From Candidatus Binatia bacterium (GTDB lineage Bacteria; Desulfobacterota; Binatia; HRBIN30): 64,000 nt of DNA. The position numbers and the translations under genes were made by a program. Positions 33,018-41,269 of this stretch are shown in pieces (positions within the stretch are counted from its first letter, which is position 1; each line of letters opens with the position of its first letter). The notes beneath the pieces are model-generated. The model was not told the origin of the DNA. It did no database searches and saw nothing but the letters and a program-made list of their open reading frames with translations. The DNA lies in contig JAKLJW010000003.1 of the NCBI GenBank assembly GCA_023150935.1, forward strand, positions 1-64,000, in the 5' to 3' direction.

Positions 33018-33197
33018 TCAGTCGCCCTTTGCCTTGAACATCTCGGCCGCGTTGCGGGTGTTGCCGCCGTACCGCACACCTGCCGTGGCATCTGCCATGC
33101 GAGGGCGAAAAGTATTCTCCCCGCGCGACCAGACCGGCTCGCGCCCTTCCGTCACCTGTTTGTCGAAGTGACCGGGCACCGCCATCAGGATGCCCAT
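33018..33197 (-). CDS. Unrecognised small protein or gene end, antisense to its neighbours
   Basis: 59 residues on the minus strand: MGILMAVPGHFDKQVTEGRE, then PVWSRGENTFRPRMADATAG and VRYGGNTRNAAEMFKAKGD. Amino acid composition is protein-like, unlike the Arg/Ala-rich shadow frames around it. The frame is open further upstream, so it may be the C-terminal end of a lost gene. Just past the stop, CTGGGGCAAG (32944-32953) and CTTGCCCCAG (33005-33014) form a 10-bp inverted repeat that could terminate it. I do not recognise the family. Apart from this, the 470-base gap 32870-33340 holds nothing clear. Confidence 0.35.
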   Translation of the reverse strand: MGILMAVPGHFDKQVTEGREPVWSRGENTFRPRMADATAGVRYGGNTRNAAEMFKAKGD

Positions 33198-33340
33198 CGG
33201 TAACGCGTGCGCTGCCGTTCCAAGCCCGGCCCGGGATCGTGAGCGCGCGGCATGGAATATGCGTTGCCCTCTGTCACCTCACGGCGCTCGAACGAGCTGT
33301 CCGCGCGGATACTCGCGTGTCTTACACGGAGGTCACTTCG

Positions 33341-36300
33341 ATGCGGCATCTGTTCCGGCTCTCGGCGACGGTTTCCCGTCCGCTCGGCCTGGTTGCTTTG
33401 TTCGTCACGCTGACCCATTGCTCCGACGGCGGTTCGCCGCCATCGTCAGCGAGCCCCTCGGAGGTCCCGCCCTACCCTTACATCGCCGGCACGTCGGCCC
33501 CACCCGTGCCGCCTGCGGACCGGCTCGGGGCTCCGGCGGTGACTGCGCCGGCCATCGACACCTCTCAGTACAAGCTTCCCGGCAGCGGCGGGGGCGACGA
33601 GAGCAACTGCAGTCAATGGAAGACGGTCAACCAGACATTCTTCCAGTGGTGCACCGCGTACGAGGACGCCACCGTCATGCAGGTGGTCAACCTGGCCAAC
33701 GCCTTCCACGAGGCCACCGGAGAGGAGTACAACTTCACGGGGGCGTTCAACTTCTACATCGTCGACGAGAGCGGATTGCTGGTGCGCCCCGACGACTTCA
33801 CGCGCCCCTCGGCGGCGCTGAAGCAGAGCCTGGTCGGCATGTTCGACGCCCTCAAGACCGCCGACCTGAACTGGGGATCGCGGCTCGAGTTCCCGCTCGC
33901 CGGACAGAGCCATTTCAGTCCCTACCCGGCGCCGCCCTCGTTCGACCCGCAGTCGCGGCCGAGCAGCACGGCACTCGATTTCGCCTATCCGCAGTTCAAG
34001 TTGTTCTACGACCTGCCGGAAGTCTCCGCTGCGGTATTGAGTCGTAATCCGCTGGCGTTGTCGGCGGAGTTCGGCGGAGGCGGGGGCTTCGGGTGTTATG
34101 TCGGAACAGTCGACGCATCGGGAACAGCCATCGATCCGCCGTTGATTCAGTTCGGCGGCGGTTTTGGATTCGGCCTTGCCGAATTCGACGGTGTCGATAG
34201 CGGATACGGCGGCGGAGTGAACCTGTGCTCCCCGCCGGCAGGGTCCTTCCTTGCGGCCTGCGTAGAGGACGGCACTGCGTGGTGGGGTGGCGGCGGTGGC
34301 GTGAACAACTCGGAGGTCTGCGGCACGGGCGGCCCGTGCGAACAGACCGACACCGACCTCAGCGGTGACATGCAGGTGTTCAACAGTCAGTTGCGGTCGG
34401 GCAAAGCGTACAACGATCTGATCACGGCCGATCCGCGGACGATCTACGTCGAGTGCGGTTTCGGCGGCGGCATGGGCTATCAGAGCCGCAACAACGCCGA
34501 CCCCGCGGACCGCTTCCTCGTGCAGACGTTCGGTTTCGGGGGCGGCGGGTGGTCGTTCTTCCAGCTCTGCCGCTCGAGACCGGATTCCTGTCCGGCCTTC
34601 GACGTAAGCGACTTCGCCGACCAGACCGCGAGCTTCTTTGCCGGTGCGTCGGGCACCGCGGCAACGAAAGACCGGAGCGTTCGGCGGGATTCGCAGGCCG
34701 TTGTGGACGTCCCCCCCGGTCTGGCAACTCGCGGCGTGTTCACGTGCGATAGCACCGCTCCGGCGAAGTTCGCAGTCGCGCGCGGGTTGCAGTTCGTCTA
34801 CGAGCCGTACCACTTCTTTCCGACTACGGGTGCGAACCCGAGCTGCGCGCCGGCGTCGACGCAGGGGGATCCGGAGACCACTTACATCCCCGGGAGCACG
34901 AGCCCGGCATCGCTCTTCCTTGCCGCCAACCTGACCAACTACCCGGCGAAGACGCTCCTGGAAGCCGACCTCGCCGCCATCCGCGAGGTCGACGTCGGAG
35001 GTGTCGTCTACGCCATCAATCTCAACCCGGTGTGGGTCGATTACACCGGCGCACCGGCGGGCTTGACCACGAACATCAACGACATGGTGCTGGCGACGCT
35101 CGCCGGCGAGGGCGGCGAGCCGATACCGACGACGTTGCTCGTCCCGCTCTTCCTGACTCCCGACGACACCAGCGTCGCGGGCCAGTCTCCCATCGTCACC
35201 GCCAACAAGGAGCTGCTCGATTACGCGATCCAGGCCGCGAAGACGTACCCGCACGTGACCGGAATTATGCTCGGCACGGCCACGCAGGGCGTCATCCGCG
35301 GCTTCGCCGCTGCGTGCAACGGTTACAACTTCAACACCGACGCGATGCGCGCTCGGTGCGGCGCGTACATGCAGTCGCTCACCTTCCAGAACTACTACGA
35401 TCTGATCGCCTACCTCACCGGCGCCATCGAGGACGCCGCGGTGGGAAGAACGCTCGCGGTCGGCATCGACCAATCCGCGACCAATTGGCTGTTGCAGACC
35501 AGTGTCAGCAACAGCGCGACCCTGCCGAAGCAGAGCCTGCTGGAATACTGGACAGCGACGATCCCGAACGCGGTTGCCGCGGGGAGTTCGGTCGATCTGC
35601 AGCCGATGGTGACGATCGAACTCGTACCCGAGCTGCTCGGGACCCCCCCGGTGTCGCTGACGTTCCGCGATGCGCTCGCTTATCTGAAGGAGACGTGGGA
35701 ACCGCTCGTCAGCGGCGGCATCACGGCGTTCGGCCGGCCGCTGGTGCAGACGGGCTGGTACGGCGACGACGCGGCAGCCTTCTACGAGGCGTTTGCGAAT
35801 TGCCCGGGTGCCGATCCGTATTCCATCTGCGATGTGCAGACCGCGGCAGATCTCGTCTTCGACGAGCTTTTCGATCAACCATGGAAGGGCCTCGATCCGA
35901 AGAGCCCGGGCATGCCCGAAGCGCAGTGCGGTTTCGCGTTTCCCGTCGATCACCAGGTGCCGGACAACCCGCCCGGACCGCCGCTACCGGCGGCGCTGCC
36001 TAACGTGTGTGCGCCCGACTTCTACAACTTCGACTACGCCGCCGGCGGCCAGCCGGAGCCGCCTTGCCTTTGCCTCGTCAATTCGACCAGTTACCCGGTG
36101 TCCTTCTTCGGTCTGGTGAGCGATGTGGCAACGCCCGATCCGTCCGCGATAAAGACCGTTCCCGCCAACCGCGTGCTCGCGTACCCGAAGGATGCGAGCG
36201 ACGACTTTTACCGGAAGTACGTCCAGGGCAAGGACGGGGCGTGGAATCTCGGCGTGACGTGGAAGCAGTTCCCGCTGAACATCTCGTTCTTGATGGACCC

Positions 36301-37525
36301 CGACGATCCCGGCAAGTACGAGGGTGCTCCGGTGCCGAGCGCGGCGTCGCTAACGGTGAACGAGTCGCTGCGCTGCGTTGGCGTTTCCGACGCCCAGAAC
36401 GGCGCCGCGAGTGCGAATGCCGGATTCTACTGTCCGAAGGTCTGGTTCGCACAGCCCGATACGCTGACTCGCGCGTATGTCGACGCCGACGGGTGCGCGA
36501 ATCTGACGTGGGCGTTGCAAGGTTCCGGGTACGAGCTGATCACCGGATGGTTGATCAAGACCGTCGAAGCGCCGGCGCCGACCGCGGTCAACCCGAACAT
36601 CCCGACCCCTGCGTACGCACCCATCGTCATGATCCCGCGGGAGGATCAGCGACTGGAGCCGGCGAACAAGATGGTGAGCGCCGGGTTCCGCTTCTGTCCC
36701 GACCCGAACAATCCGGACCCGTACTATCCGTTCCCCACCGGGCTGACCACCGGGAGTTACTACTTCGAGGTGAAGCCGCTTGCCGGCGTTCCATCGACGC
36801 AGGCGATCGATTTCGGCTACCTTGCGATCTACGGGCTGAAGGTCGAGAAGACGGCGCAGAATCCGGGACCGACCGACTGGACGACGCTCGGCAAGTTCAC
36901 CTTCGAATACCCGGGATCGGGTAGCGCCGACATGCCGAACGTCGGCTCGATCGTCTTCACGCTGCCCAACAAGAAGACGCTGACCTTTACGCCCTGCGTG
37001 GACAACTGCGCCGCGGACTTCACCCTGCCCGGAAAGAAAGCGACGGGTTCCGACGCCGCCGGGCTCAGCTACGTAACCAACATGAGAATGAACTTCCTGC
37101 AGCCGGTGACGGTCACGTTGCCGGACGGGACGGACGGGCAGGTGACAGCGTGCAGTGTGGATCTCGATATAACGGCGGGCAAGAACAGCGGCGACGACGG
37201 CGGCAAGGCGCAGGTCGTCGGCAGCGTCCCGCTCGCGCCCAGCTACGAGAATTGCTGGCTCGAGCTGCAATCCGGCGGGTTCGTGAACGGCGGGGCGTTT
37301 TCCTTCACGTTGCCGGCGTCGGTCCTCACGGCCCCGACCGCCGTGTGCGTGCTCGATGCCCGGGCCGGCGACACCGAAGCGTGCGCCAACGGGATCGTGA
37401 CCGGGCGGTACGACACGTCGGGCAAGTGCACCACTGCAACCGCCTGCGCGGCGGCGCCATGCAGCGGCTTATGGTGCAACGTCGTCGACGCGCTCGTCCC
37501 GCAACCGCCACCGCCGCCGCAATGA
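33341..37525 (+). CDS. Very large exported protein with GH17-like motif, function unknown
   Basis: 1,394 residues. ATG 33341 follows GGAGG at the right distance. A signal peptide (PLGLVALFVTLTHCSDGG) ends near Cys 27; LTHC is a poor lipobox, so lipidation is uncertain. Next come an N-terminal Cys-containing region, a Gly-rich stretch (about 240-400; e.g. FGGGFGFGLAEFDG, WWGGGGGVNN), and a possible TIM barrel with VVYAINLNPVWVDYTG. The barrel ends LVFDELFDQPWKGLD, which resembles the E-x-F-D-E-P-W-K end of GH17-like barrels. A C-terminal beta-rich part has many Cys and a final Pro run. No close family is recognised. It stands alone, between the arsenic and efflux loci. Confidence 0.8.
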   Translation: MRHLFRLSATVSRPLGLVALFVTLTHCSDGGSPPSSASPSEVPPYPYIAGTSAPPVPPADRLGAPAVTAPAIDTSQYKLPGSGGGDESNCSQWKTVNQTFFQWCTAYEDATVMQVVNLANAFHEATGEEYNFTGAFNFYIVDESGLLVRPDDFTRPSAALKQSLVGMFDALKTADLNWGSRLEFPLAGQSHFSPYPAPPSFDPQSRPSSTALDFAYPQFKLFYDLPEVSAAVLSRNPLALSAEFGGGGGFGCYVGTVDASGTAIDPPLIQFGGGFGFGLAEFDGVDSGYGGGVNLCSPPAGSFLAACVEDGTAWWGGGGGVNNSEVCGTGGPCEQTDTDLSGDMQVFNSQLRSGKAYNDLITADPRTIYVECGFGGGMGYQSRNNADPADRFLVQTFGFGGGGWSFFQLCRSRPDSCPAFDVSDFADQTASFFAGASGTAATKDRSVRRDSQAVVDVPPGLATRGVFTCDSTAPAKFAVARGLQFVYEPYHFFPTTGANPSCAPASTQGDPETTYIPGSTSPASLFLAANLTNYPAKTLLEADLAAIREVDVGGVVYAINLNPVWVDYTGAPAGLTTNINDMVLATLAGEGGEPIPTTLLVPLFLTPDDTSVAGQSPIVTANKELLDYAIQAAKTYPHVTGIMLGTATQGVIRGFAAACNGYNFNTDAMRARCGAYMQSLTFQNYYDLIAYLTGAIEDAAVGRTLAVGIDQSATNWLLQTSVSNSATLPKQSLLEYWTATIPNAVAAGSSVDLQPMVTIELVPELLGTPPVSLTFRDALAYLKETWEPLVSGGITAFGRPLVQTGWYGDDAAAFYEAFANCPGADPYSICDVQTAADLVFDELFDQPWKGLDPKSPGMPEAQCGFAFPVDHQVPDNPPGPPLPAALPNVCAPDFYNFDYAAGGQPEPPCLCLVNSTSYPVSFFGLVSDVATPDPSAIKTVPANRVLAYPKDASDDFYRKYVQGKDGAWNLGVTWKQFPLNISFLMDPDDPGKYEGAPVPSAASLTVNESLRCVGVSDAQNGAASANAGFYCPKVWFAQPDTLTRAYVDADGCANLTWALQGSGYELITGWLIKTVEAPAPTAVNPNIPTPAYAPIVMIPREDQRLEPANKMVSAGFRFCPDPNNPDPYYPFPTGLTTGSYYFEVKPLAGVPSTQAIDFGYLAIYGLKVEKTAQNPGPTDWTTLGKFTFEYPGSGSADMPNVGSIVFTLPNKKTLTFTPCVDNCAADFTLPGKKATGSDAAGLSYVTNMRMNFLQPVTVTLPDGTDGQVTACSVDLDITAGKNSGDDGGKAQVVGSVPLAPSYENCWLELQSGGFVNGGAFSFTLPASVLTAPTAVCVLDARAGDTEACANGIVTGRYDTSGKCTTATACAAAPCSGLWCNVVDALVPQPPPPPQ

Positions 37526-37649
37526 CCTGGCCCGATCGCGCCGGGCGCTGAGCCCGCCCCTGAGGGCGTGCGTCTCCCGGGCGCCCAAGGACGCCCCGCC
37601 GCCAGACCCTCGCCTGACGGCGGCCCCGGCTTCCCCATTGCACCAAGTC

Positions 37650-37686
37650 AAACGTTCGTTTAAAACCTCCGTTCATGGGAACGGAG
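37650..37686. promoter_or_regulatory. Candidate TetR operators overlapping the tetR start
   Basis: AAACG-TT-CGTTT (37650-37661) is an inverted repeat with a two-base centre. It is followed by a perfect 8-bp inverted repeat CTCCGTTC-ATGG-GAACGGAG (37667-37686), whose loop contains the first tetR ATG and whose right arm holds the GGAG before the second ATG. Both are natural sites for autoregulation by the adjacent TetR protein; the second could also fold in mRNA. Confidence 0.5.
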
Positions 37687-38403
37687 ATGAACGGAACCAA
37701 GCAGCGGTTGCTGGCGGCGGCGGGGGAGCTCTTTGCCGGGCGTGGGTTTGCGGCCACGACGATGCGTGAGATCGCAGACCGGGCCGGCGTCAACCTGGCG
37801 GCGGCCAATTATCACTTCGGTTCGAAGAAGGACCTGTACATCGCCGTGCTGCGAGACCAGTTCGCGATGATACGCCAGGAGCTCGATCGGCGGGGCGGCA
37901 TGCCGCCGCCGGGCGCCCGGCACAGGCTCTCCCGCGCGGATCTCGAAGCTACGCTCGCAAGGCGCTGCCGCATTCTGCTCGATTTCGTGCTCGGTCCGCC
38001 GCCCAGCCTGCACGGCGTTCTCATGCAGCGCGAGTTCACCGACCCTACCGAGGCCCTGCCCGTCGTCCTCGACGAGTTCGTACGCCCCATGTTCCAGGAA
38101 ATGGCCGCCATCATCGCGCGCATGGAGCCGTCGCTGGACGCCGAGGCGGTGCGCCGCTGCACCTTCAGTTGCGTCGGTCAGGTGGTTTTCTTCCGCTTCG
38201 CCATGCCCGCCGTGCTCGGCGTGCTCGGCGCCGAAGCCTATCCGCCGGACTTCGCAGCCCGCACCGCCGAGCACATCGGCGAGTTCTCCCTCGGCGGCCT
38301 TGCCCGCATCGGCCGCCGGTCTCGAACCGAACGCCAGGGTCACGCGGCCCCCTCCCGTCGAGGCCGGCCGAGGAAGCAGGTGTCTTATGCCGCCCAGAGC
38401 TAG
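37675..38403 (+). CDS. TetR-family regulator (CecR/DUF1956 type) with an AT-hook-like tail
   Basis: 242 residues from 37675; ATG 37687 is the alternative. The helix-turn-helix is LFAGRGFAATTMREIADRAG and VNLAAANYHFGSKKDLYIAV. The C-terminal half (LHGVLMQREFTDPTEALPVV, RCTFSCVGQVVFFRFAMPAV) fits the CecR-type ligand domain seen upstream of ybhGFSR-like exporters. The tail ends APSRRGRPRKQVSY, an RGRP AT-hook core, unusual for TetR proteins. Its 3' end overlaps the HlyD gene. Confidence 0.88.
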   Translation: MGTEMNGTKQRLLAAAGELFAGRGFAATTMREIADRAGVNLAAANYHFGSKKDLYIAVLRDQFAMIRQELDRRGGMPPPGARHRLSRADLEATLARRCRILLDFVLGPPPSLHGVLMQREFTDPTEALPVVLDEFVRPMFQEMAAIIARMEPSLDAEAVRRCTFSCVGQVVFFRFAMPAVLGVLGAEAYPPDFAARTAEHIGEFSLGGLARIGRRSRTERQGHAAPSRRGRPRKQVSYAAQS

Positions 38404-39433
38404 ACGCATCGTCCCGCTGGCCGTCGCCGTCGCCGTCGCCGTCGTCGCCGTGTGGTACGTGCGGCGCACCGACGGCCCGGCACACTTCACCGGCTTCGTC
38501 GAAGGCGAAGAGCGCGTCATCCGCAGCGAGGTCAGCGCCCGCATCGTCGACGTCCCCTTTGCCGAAGGTGTCGCCGTACCTGCCGACGCCATCGTCGCTC
38601 GCCTCGACGACCGCGACATCCAGGCCCGCCTCGCCTCCAAACGCGAAGAGATCGCCGTCCTCGATCACGAGATCGCGACCCAGATTGAACGCATCGCGCT
38701 CGTCGAAAGCACCTGGCAGCGCGAACGCGAGGCCAGCGCCGCCGATCTGCGCAGCGCCGAGGCGGCCGCCGAACTCGCCGACAAGACCTTCGCGCGCGAA
38801 CGCGAACTCGTCGCCCGCGGCATCAGCTCCGCACAACGCCTCGACGACACCTCCGCCCAACGCGACACGACCCGCGGCATCGCCGACAAGACGCGGCAGG
38901 TGCTCGCCCGGGTCGAGGCCGAGGAACGCCAGATCGCCCTCGCCCGGCGCGAGCTCGACACCCTGCGCGGCAAACGCGATCTGGCCCGGGCCCAGCTCGG
39001 CGAGATCGATGTGCTCGCCGCGAAGTACGTCGTGCGCGCCCCGTCGACGCCTACCGTCGTACAGACGCAGTTCGCCTGGCCGGGCGAGCTGGCGCAGCCC
39101 GGCACCGCCGTGGTCGCCGTTATCGACCCGGCCGACAAGTACGTCCAGATTTACGTGCCGGTTGCCGATGTGGCCGCGGTTCCGCTCGGTCGCAAGGTCT
39201 CCATCGAACTCGACAGTCAACCTGGCCGCCGCATTCCCGGGGAGGTCAGCTTCGTGGCCGATACCGCTAACTTCACCCCGGAGAAGATCGAGACCCGCAG
39301 CGATCGCCTCGGTCAGGTGTACCGGGTCAAGGTGCGCGTCCTCGATGGTGTCGCCGGCCTGCAACCCGGCACCGAGGGCAACGTCTACCTCGAAGACGAC
39401 CCCGCCGCCCTGAGCACCACGCATGCACGCTGA
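38387..39433 (+). CDS. HlyD/YbhG-type membrane fusion protein
   Basis: 348 residues from ATG 38387, inside the tetR end. A signal anchor (RIVPLAVAVAVAVVAVWYV) is followed by a biotinyl-lipoyl-like strand pair (GFVEGEERVIRSEVSARIVD) and a long coiled-coil hairpin (about residues 85-200). The barrel domain includes APSTPTVVQTQFAWPGELAQ and VAAVPLGRKVSIELDSQPG. It links the inner-membrane exporter to an outer-membrane channel not encoded here. It overlaps the first ATPase gene by 11 bases. Confidence 0.88.
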   Translation: MPPRARRIVPLAVAVAVAVVAVWYVRRTDGPAHFTGFVEGEERVIRSEVSARIVDVPFAEGVAVPADAIVARLDDRDIQARLASKREEIAVLDHEIATQIERIALVESTWQREREASAADLRSAEAAAELADKTFARERELVARGISSAQRLDDTSAQRDTTRGIADKTRQVLARVEAEERQIALARRELDTLRGKRDLARAQLGEIDVLAAKYVVRAPSTPTVVQTQFAWPGELAQPGTAVVAVIDPADKYVQIYVPVADVAAVPLGRKVSIELDSQPGRRIPGEVSFVADTANFTPEKIETRSDRLGQVYRVKVRVLDGVAGLQPGTEGNVYLEDDPAALSTTHAR

Positions 39434-40355
39434 TCCGGTCATCTCCCTGCGCGGCCTGCGCAAACGCTACGGCCGGCGCGTCGCGTTGCACGGCGTCGAC
39501 CTCGAGCTGCACGGCGGGCAGATCGTCGGCGTCGTCGGCCCGGACGGCGCCGGCAAGACCACGCTGATGCGCACGCTTGCCGGCCTGCTCGACGTCGAGG
39601 CGGAGCGCGCCGTCGTCCTCGGCCATGACCTGCGCGCCGACGTTACCGCCCTCAAGGCGCGCATCGGCTACGTGCCGCAGGTCTTCAGTCTCAACCGCGA
39701 TCTGTCGATCTTCGAGAACCTCAACTTCACCGGACGCGTTCACCGCCTGCCGGCCGCCGTCTTCGCCTCGCGGACCGAGGCCCTGCTTGCACGCACCGGG
39801 CTGGCACCGTTTGCCGACCGTGCCGCCGGGGCGCTCTCCGGAGGCATGAAGCAGAAACTGGCCGTGGCCAACGCACTGCTCGCGGAGCCGGCGCTGCTCC
39901 TGCTCGACGAGCCGACCGCCGGCGTCGACGTGGTCGCCCGGGCCGAGATCTGGGCGCTGCTGGAGGCGGAACGCGAACGGGCGCTGGTGCTCATCAGCAC
40001 CAGCTACCTTGACGAGGCCGCCGGGTGCGATCGTCTCGTCTACCTCGACGCCGGGCGTGCCGTCGCCGTCGGCACGCCCGCCGAGCTGGAAGCGTCGATT
40101 CCGCTCGATGCCTACGTCGCCTGGGCCGACGATCCGCGCGCCGCCGCCGCAGCGGCAAGGCAACTTCCCTATGCCGCCGGCGCCCGCGTCAGCGGTCTCA
40201 TGACCCGCGTCGAGGTACACCGCACCGCCTCGCCCGGCCGCGAGCGAGTTCTCGCCGACCTGCGCGCCCTGCCCGGGGTGAACGTGCAGCTTGCCAGCGC
40301 GGTGCCGATCGACATGGAGACCACCCTGCTGGCGCTGGCGCGGGGGGTCGCATGA
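39423..40355 (+). CDS. ABC-2 exporter ATPase, first half (YbhF N-terminal type)
   Basis: 310 residues. Walker A is GVVGPDGAGKTTLMRTLAGL, signature LSGGMKQKLAVANAL, and Walker B LLLLDEPTAGVDVVARAEIW. In E. coli the two ATPase modules are one protein, YbhF; here they are two genes. It hydrolyses ATP to drive drug or toxic compound export with the two permeases. Its stop overlaps the next start (ATGA). Confidence 0.9.
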   Translation: MHADPVISLRGLRKRYGRRVALHGVDLELHGGQIVGVVGPDGAGKTTLMRTLAGLLDVEAERAVVLGHDLRADVTALKARIGYVPQVFSLNRDLSIFENLNFTGRVHRLPAAVFASRTEALLARTGLAPFADRAAGALSGGMKQKLAVANALLAEPALLLLDEPTAGVDVVARAEIWALLEAERERALVLISTSYLDEAAGCDRLVYLDAGRAVAVGTPAELEASIPLDAYVAWADDPRAAAAAARQLPYAAGARVSGLMTRVEVHRTASPGRERVLADLRALPGVNVQLASAVPIDMETTLLALARGVA

Positions 40356-41269
40356 CGCCGATCATCCGCGCTCGGGGGCTGACCAGGCGCTTCGGCGAGT
40401 TTACCGCCGTCGATGGCCTAGACCTCGAAGTGATGCCGGGGCAGGTATTCGCCTTTCTCGGCGCTAACGGCTCGGGCAAGAGCACGACGATCCGCATGCT
40501 CATCGGGCTGCTGCGACCGACCGCCGGCACGGTCGAAGTCGACGGCATCAACGTGATCGAGCGGCCGCGCAAGGTTCGCGACCACATCGGCTACATGGGC
40601 CAGAAGGTCAGCCTCTACGCCGGCCTGTCGTTGCGCGAGAACGTCGAGTTCTACGCCGGGCTCTACGGCCTCGCCGGGGCCGCCCTCACCCGGCGCTGGG
40701 GAGCGCTACGCGAGCGCTTCTCGCTCGGCGAGGCGGAAGAAGAGAAGGTCGAGGACCTACCCGCCGGGGTGCGGCAACGCGCGGGGCTGGCGCTCAGCAC
40801 GCTGCACGAACCGCGCTTGCTGTTTCTCGACGAACCGACCGCCGGCGTCGACGTCTACAACCGCGGCCGGTTCTGGGACCTGATCGCCGAGGAGGCCGCC
40901 GCCGGGGTCACGGTGTTCGTGACGACCCACTTCCTCGAAGAGGTCGACTACTGCGACTGGGTGTCTTTCATCCACGCCGGCCGGCTGATTGCCAACGCCG
41001 CGCCGGAGACGTTGCGGCGCGAGCACTCCCAGGGCTACGCCGTGCACGTCGCCCTGCCGCCGCCGGCGCGAGCGGCGGCCCGCGAACGGTTGTCGCGATT
41101 CGGGGCCGTGGACGACACCGACACCGGCTTGCGGTTGACGGTGGCGGGCATCGAGGCAGAGGTGCTGGCGATGGTCGAGGCACTGGAAGCCGCCGACGTG
41201 CGCATCGAGCCGCCGCAGATGACCGACATCTTCCGGCGGCTGCTCGGCGAATCGGGGGTAGGGTCATGA
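40352..41269 (+). CDS. ABC-2 exporter ATPase, second half (YbhF C-terminal type)
   Basis: 305 residues from ATG 40352, overlapping the previous stop; the longer upstream frame is antisense-like Arg-rich sequence. Walker A is AFLGANGSGKSTTIRMLIGL and Walker B LLFLDEPTAGVDVYNRGRFW. The signature loop reads EDLPAGVRQRAGLALS in place of LSGGxxQR, a degenerate form also known from the second module of YbhF. This implies an asymmetric ATPase dimer with one weak site. Confidence 0.9.
   Translation: MTPIIRARGLTRRFGEFTAVDGLDLEVMPGQVFAFLGANGSGKSTTIRMLIGLLRPTAGTVEVDGINVIERPRKVRDHIGYMGQKVSLYAGLSLRENVEFYAGLYGLAGAALTRRWGALRERFSLGEAEEEKVEDLPAGVRQRAGLALSTLHEPRLLFLDEPTAGVDVYNRGRFWDLIAEEAAAGVTVFVTTHFLEEVDYCDWVSFIHAGRLIANAAPETLRREHSQGYAVHVALPPPARAAARERLSRFGAVDDTDTGLRLTVAGIEAEVLAMVEALEAADVRIEPPQMTDIFRRLLGESGVGS

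Noticed and set aside
33446-35953. An 835-residue open frame on the minus strand
   Set aside because: It mirrors the large exported-protein gene, is Arg/Glu-rich without motifs, and has no ribosome site.
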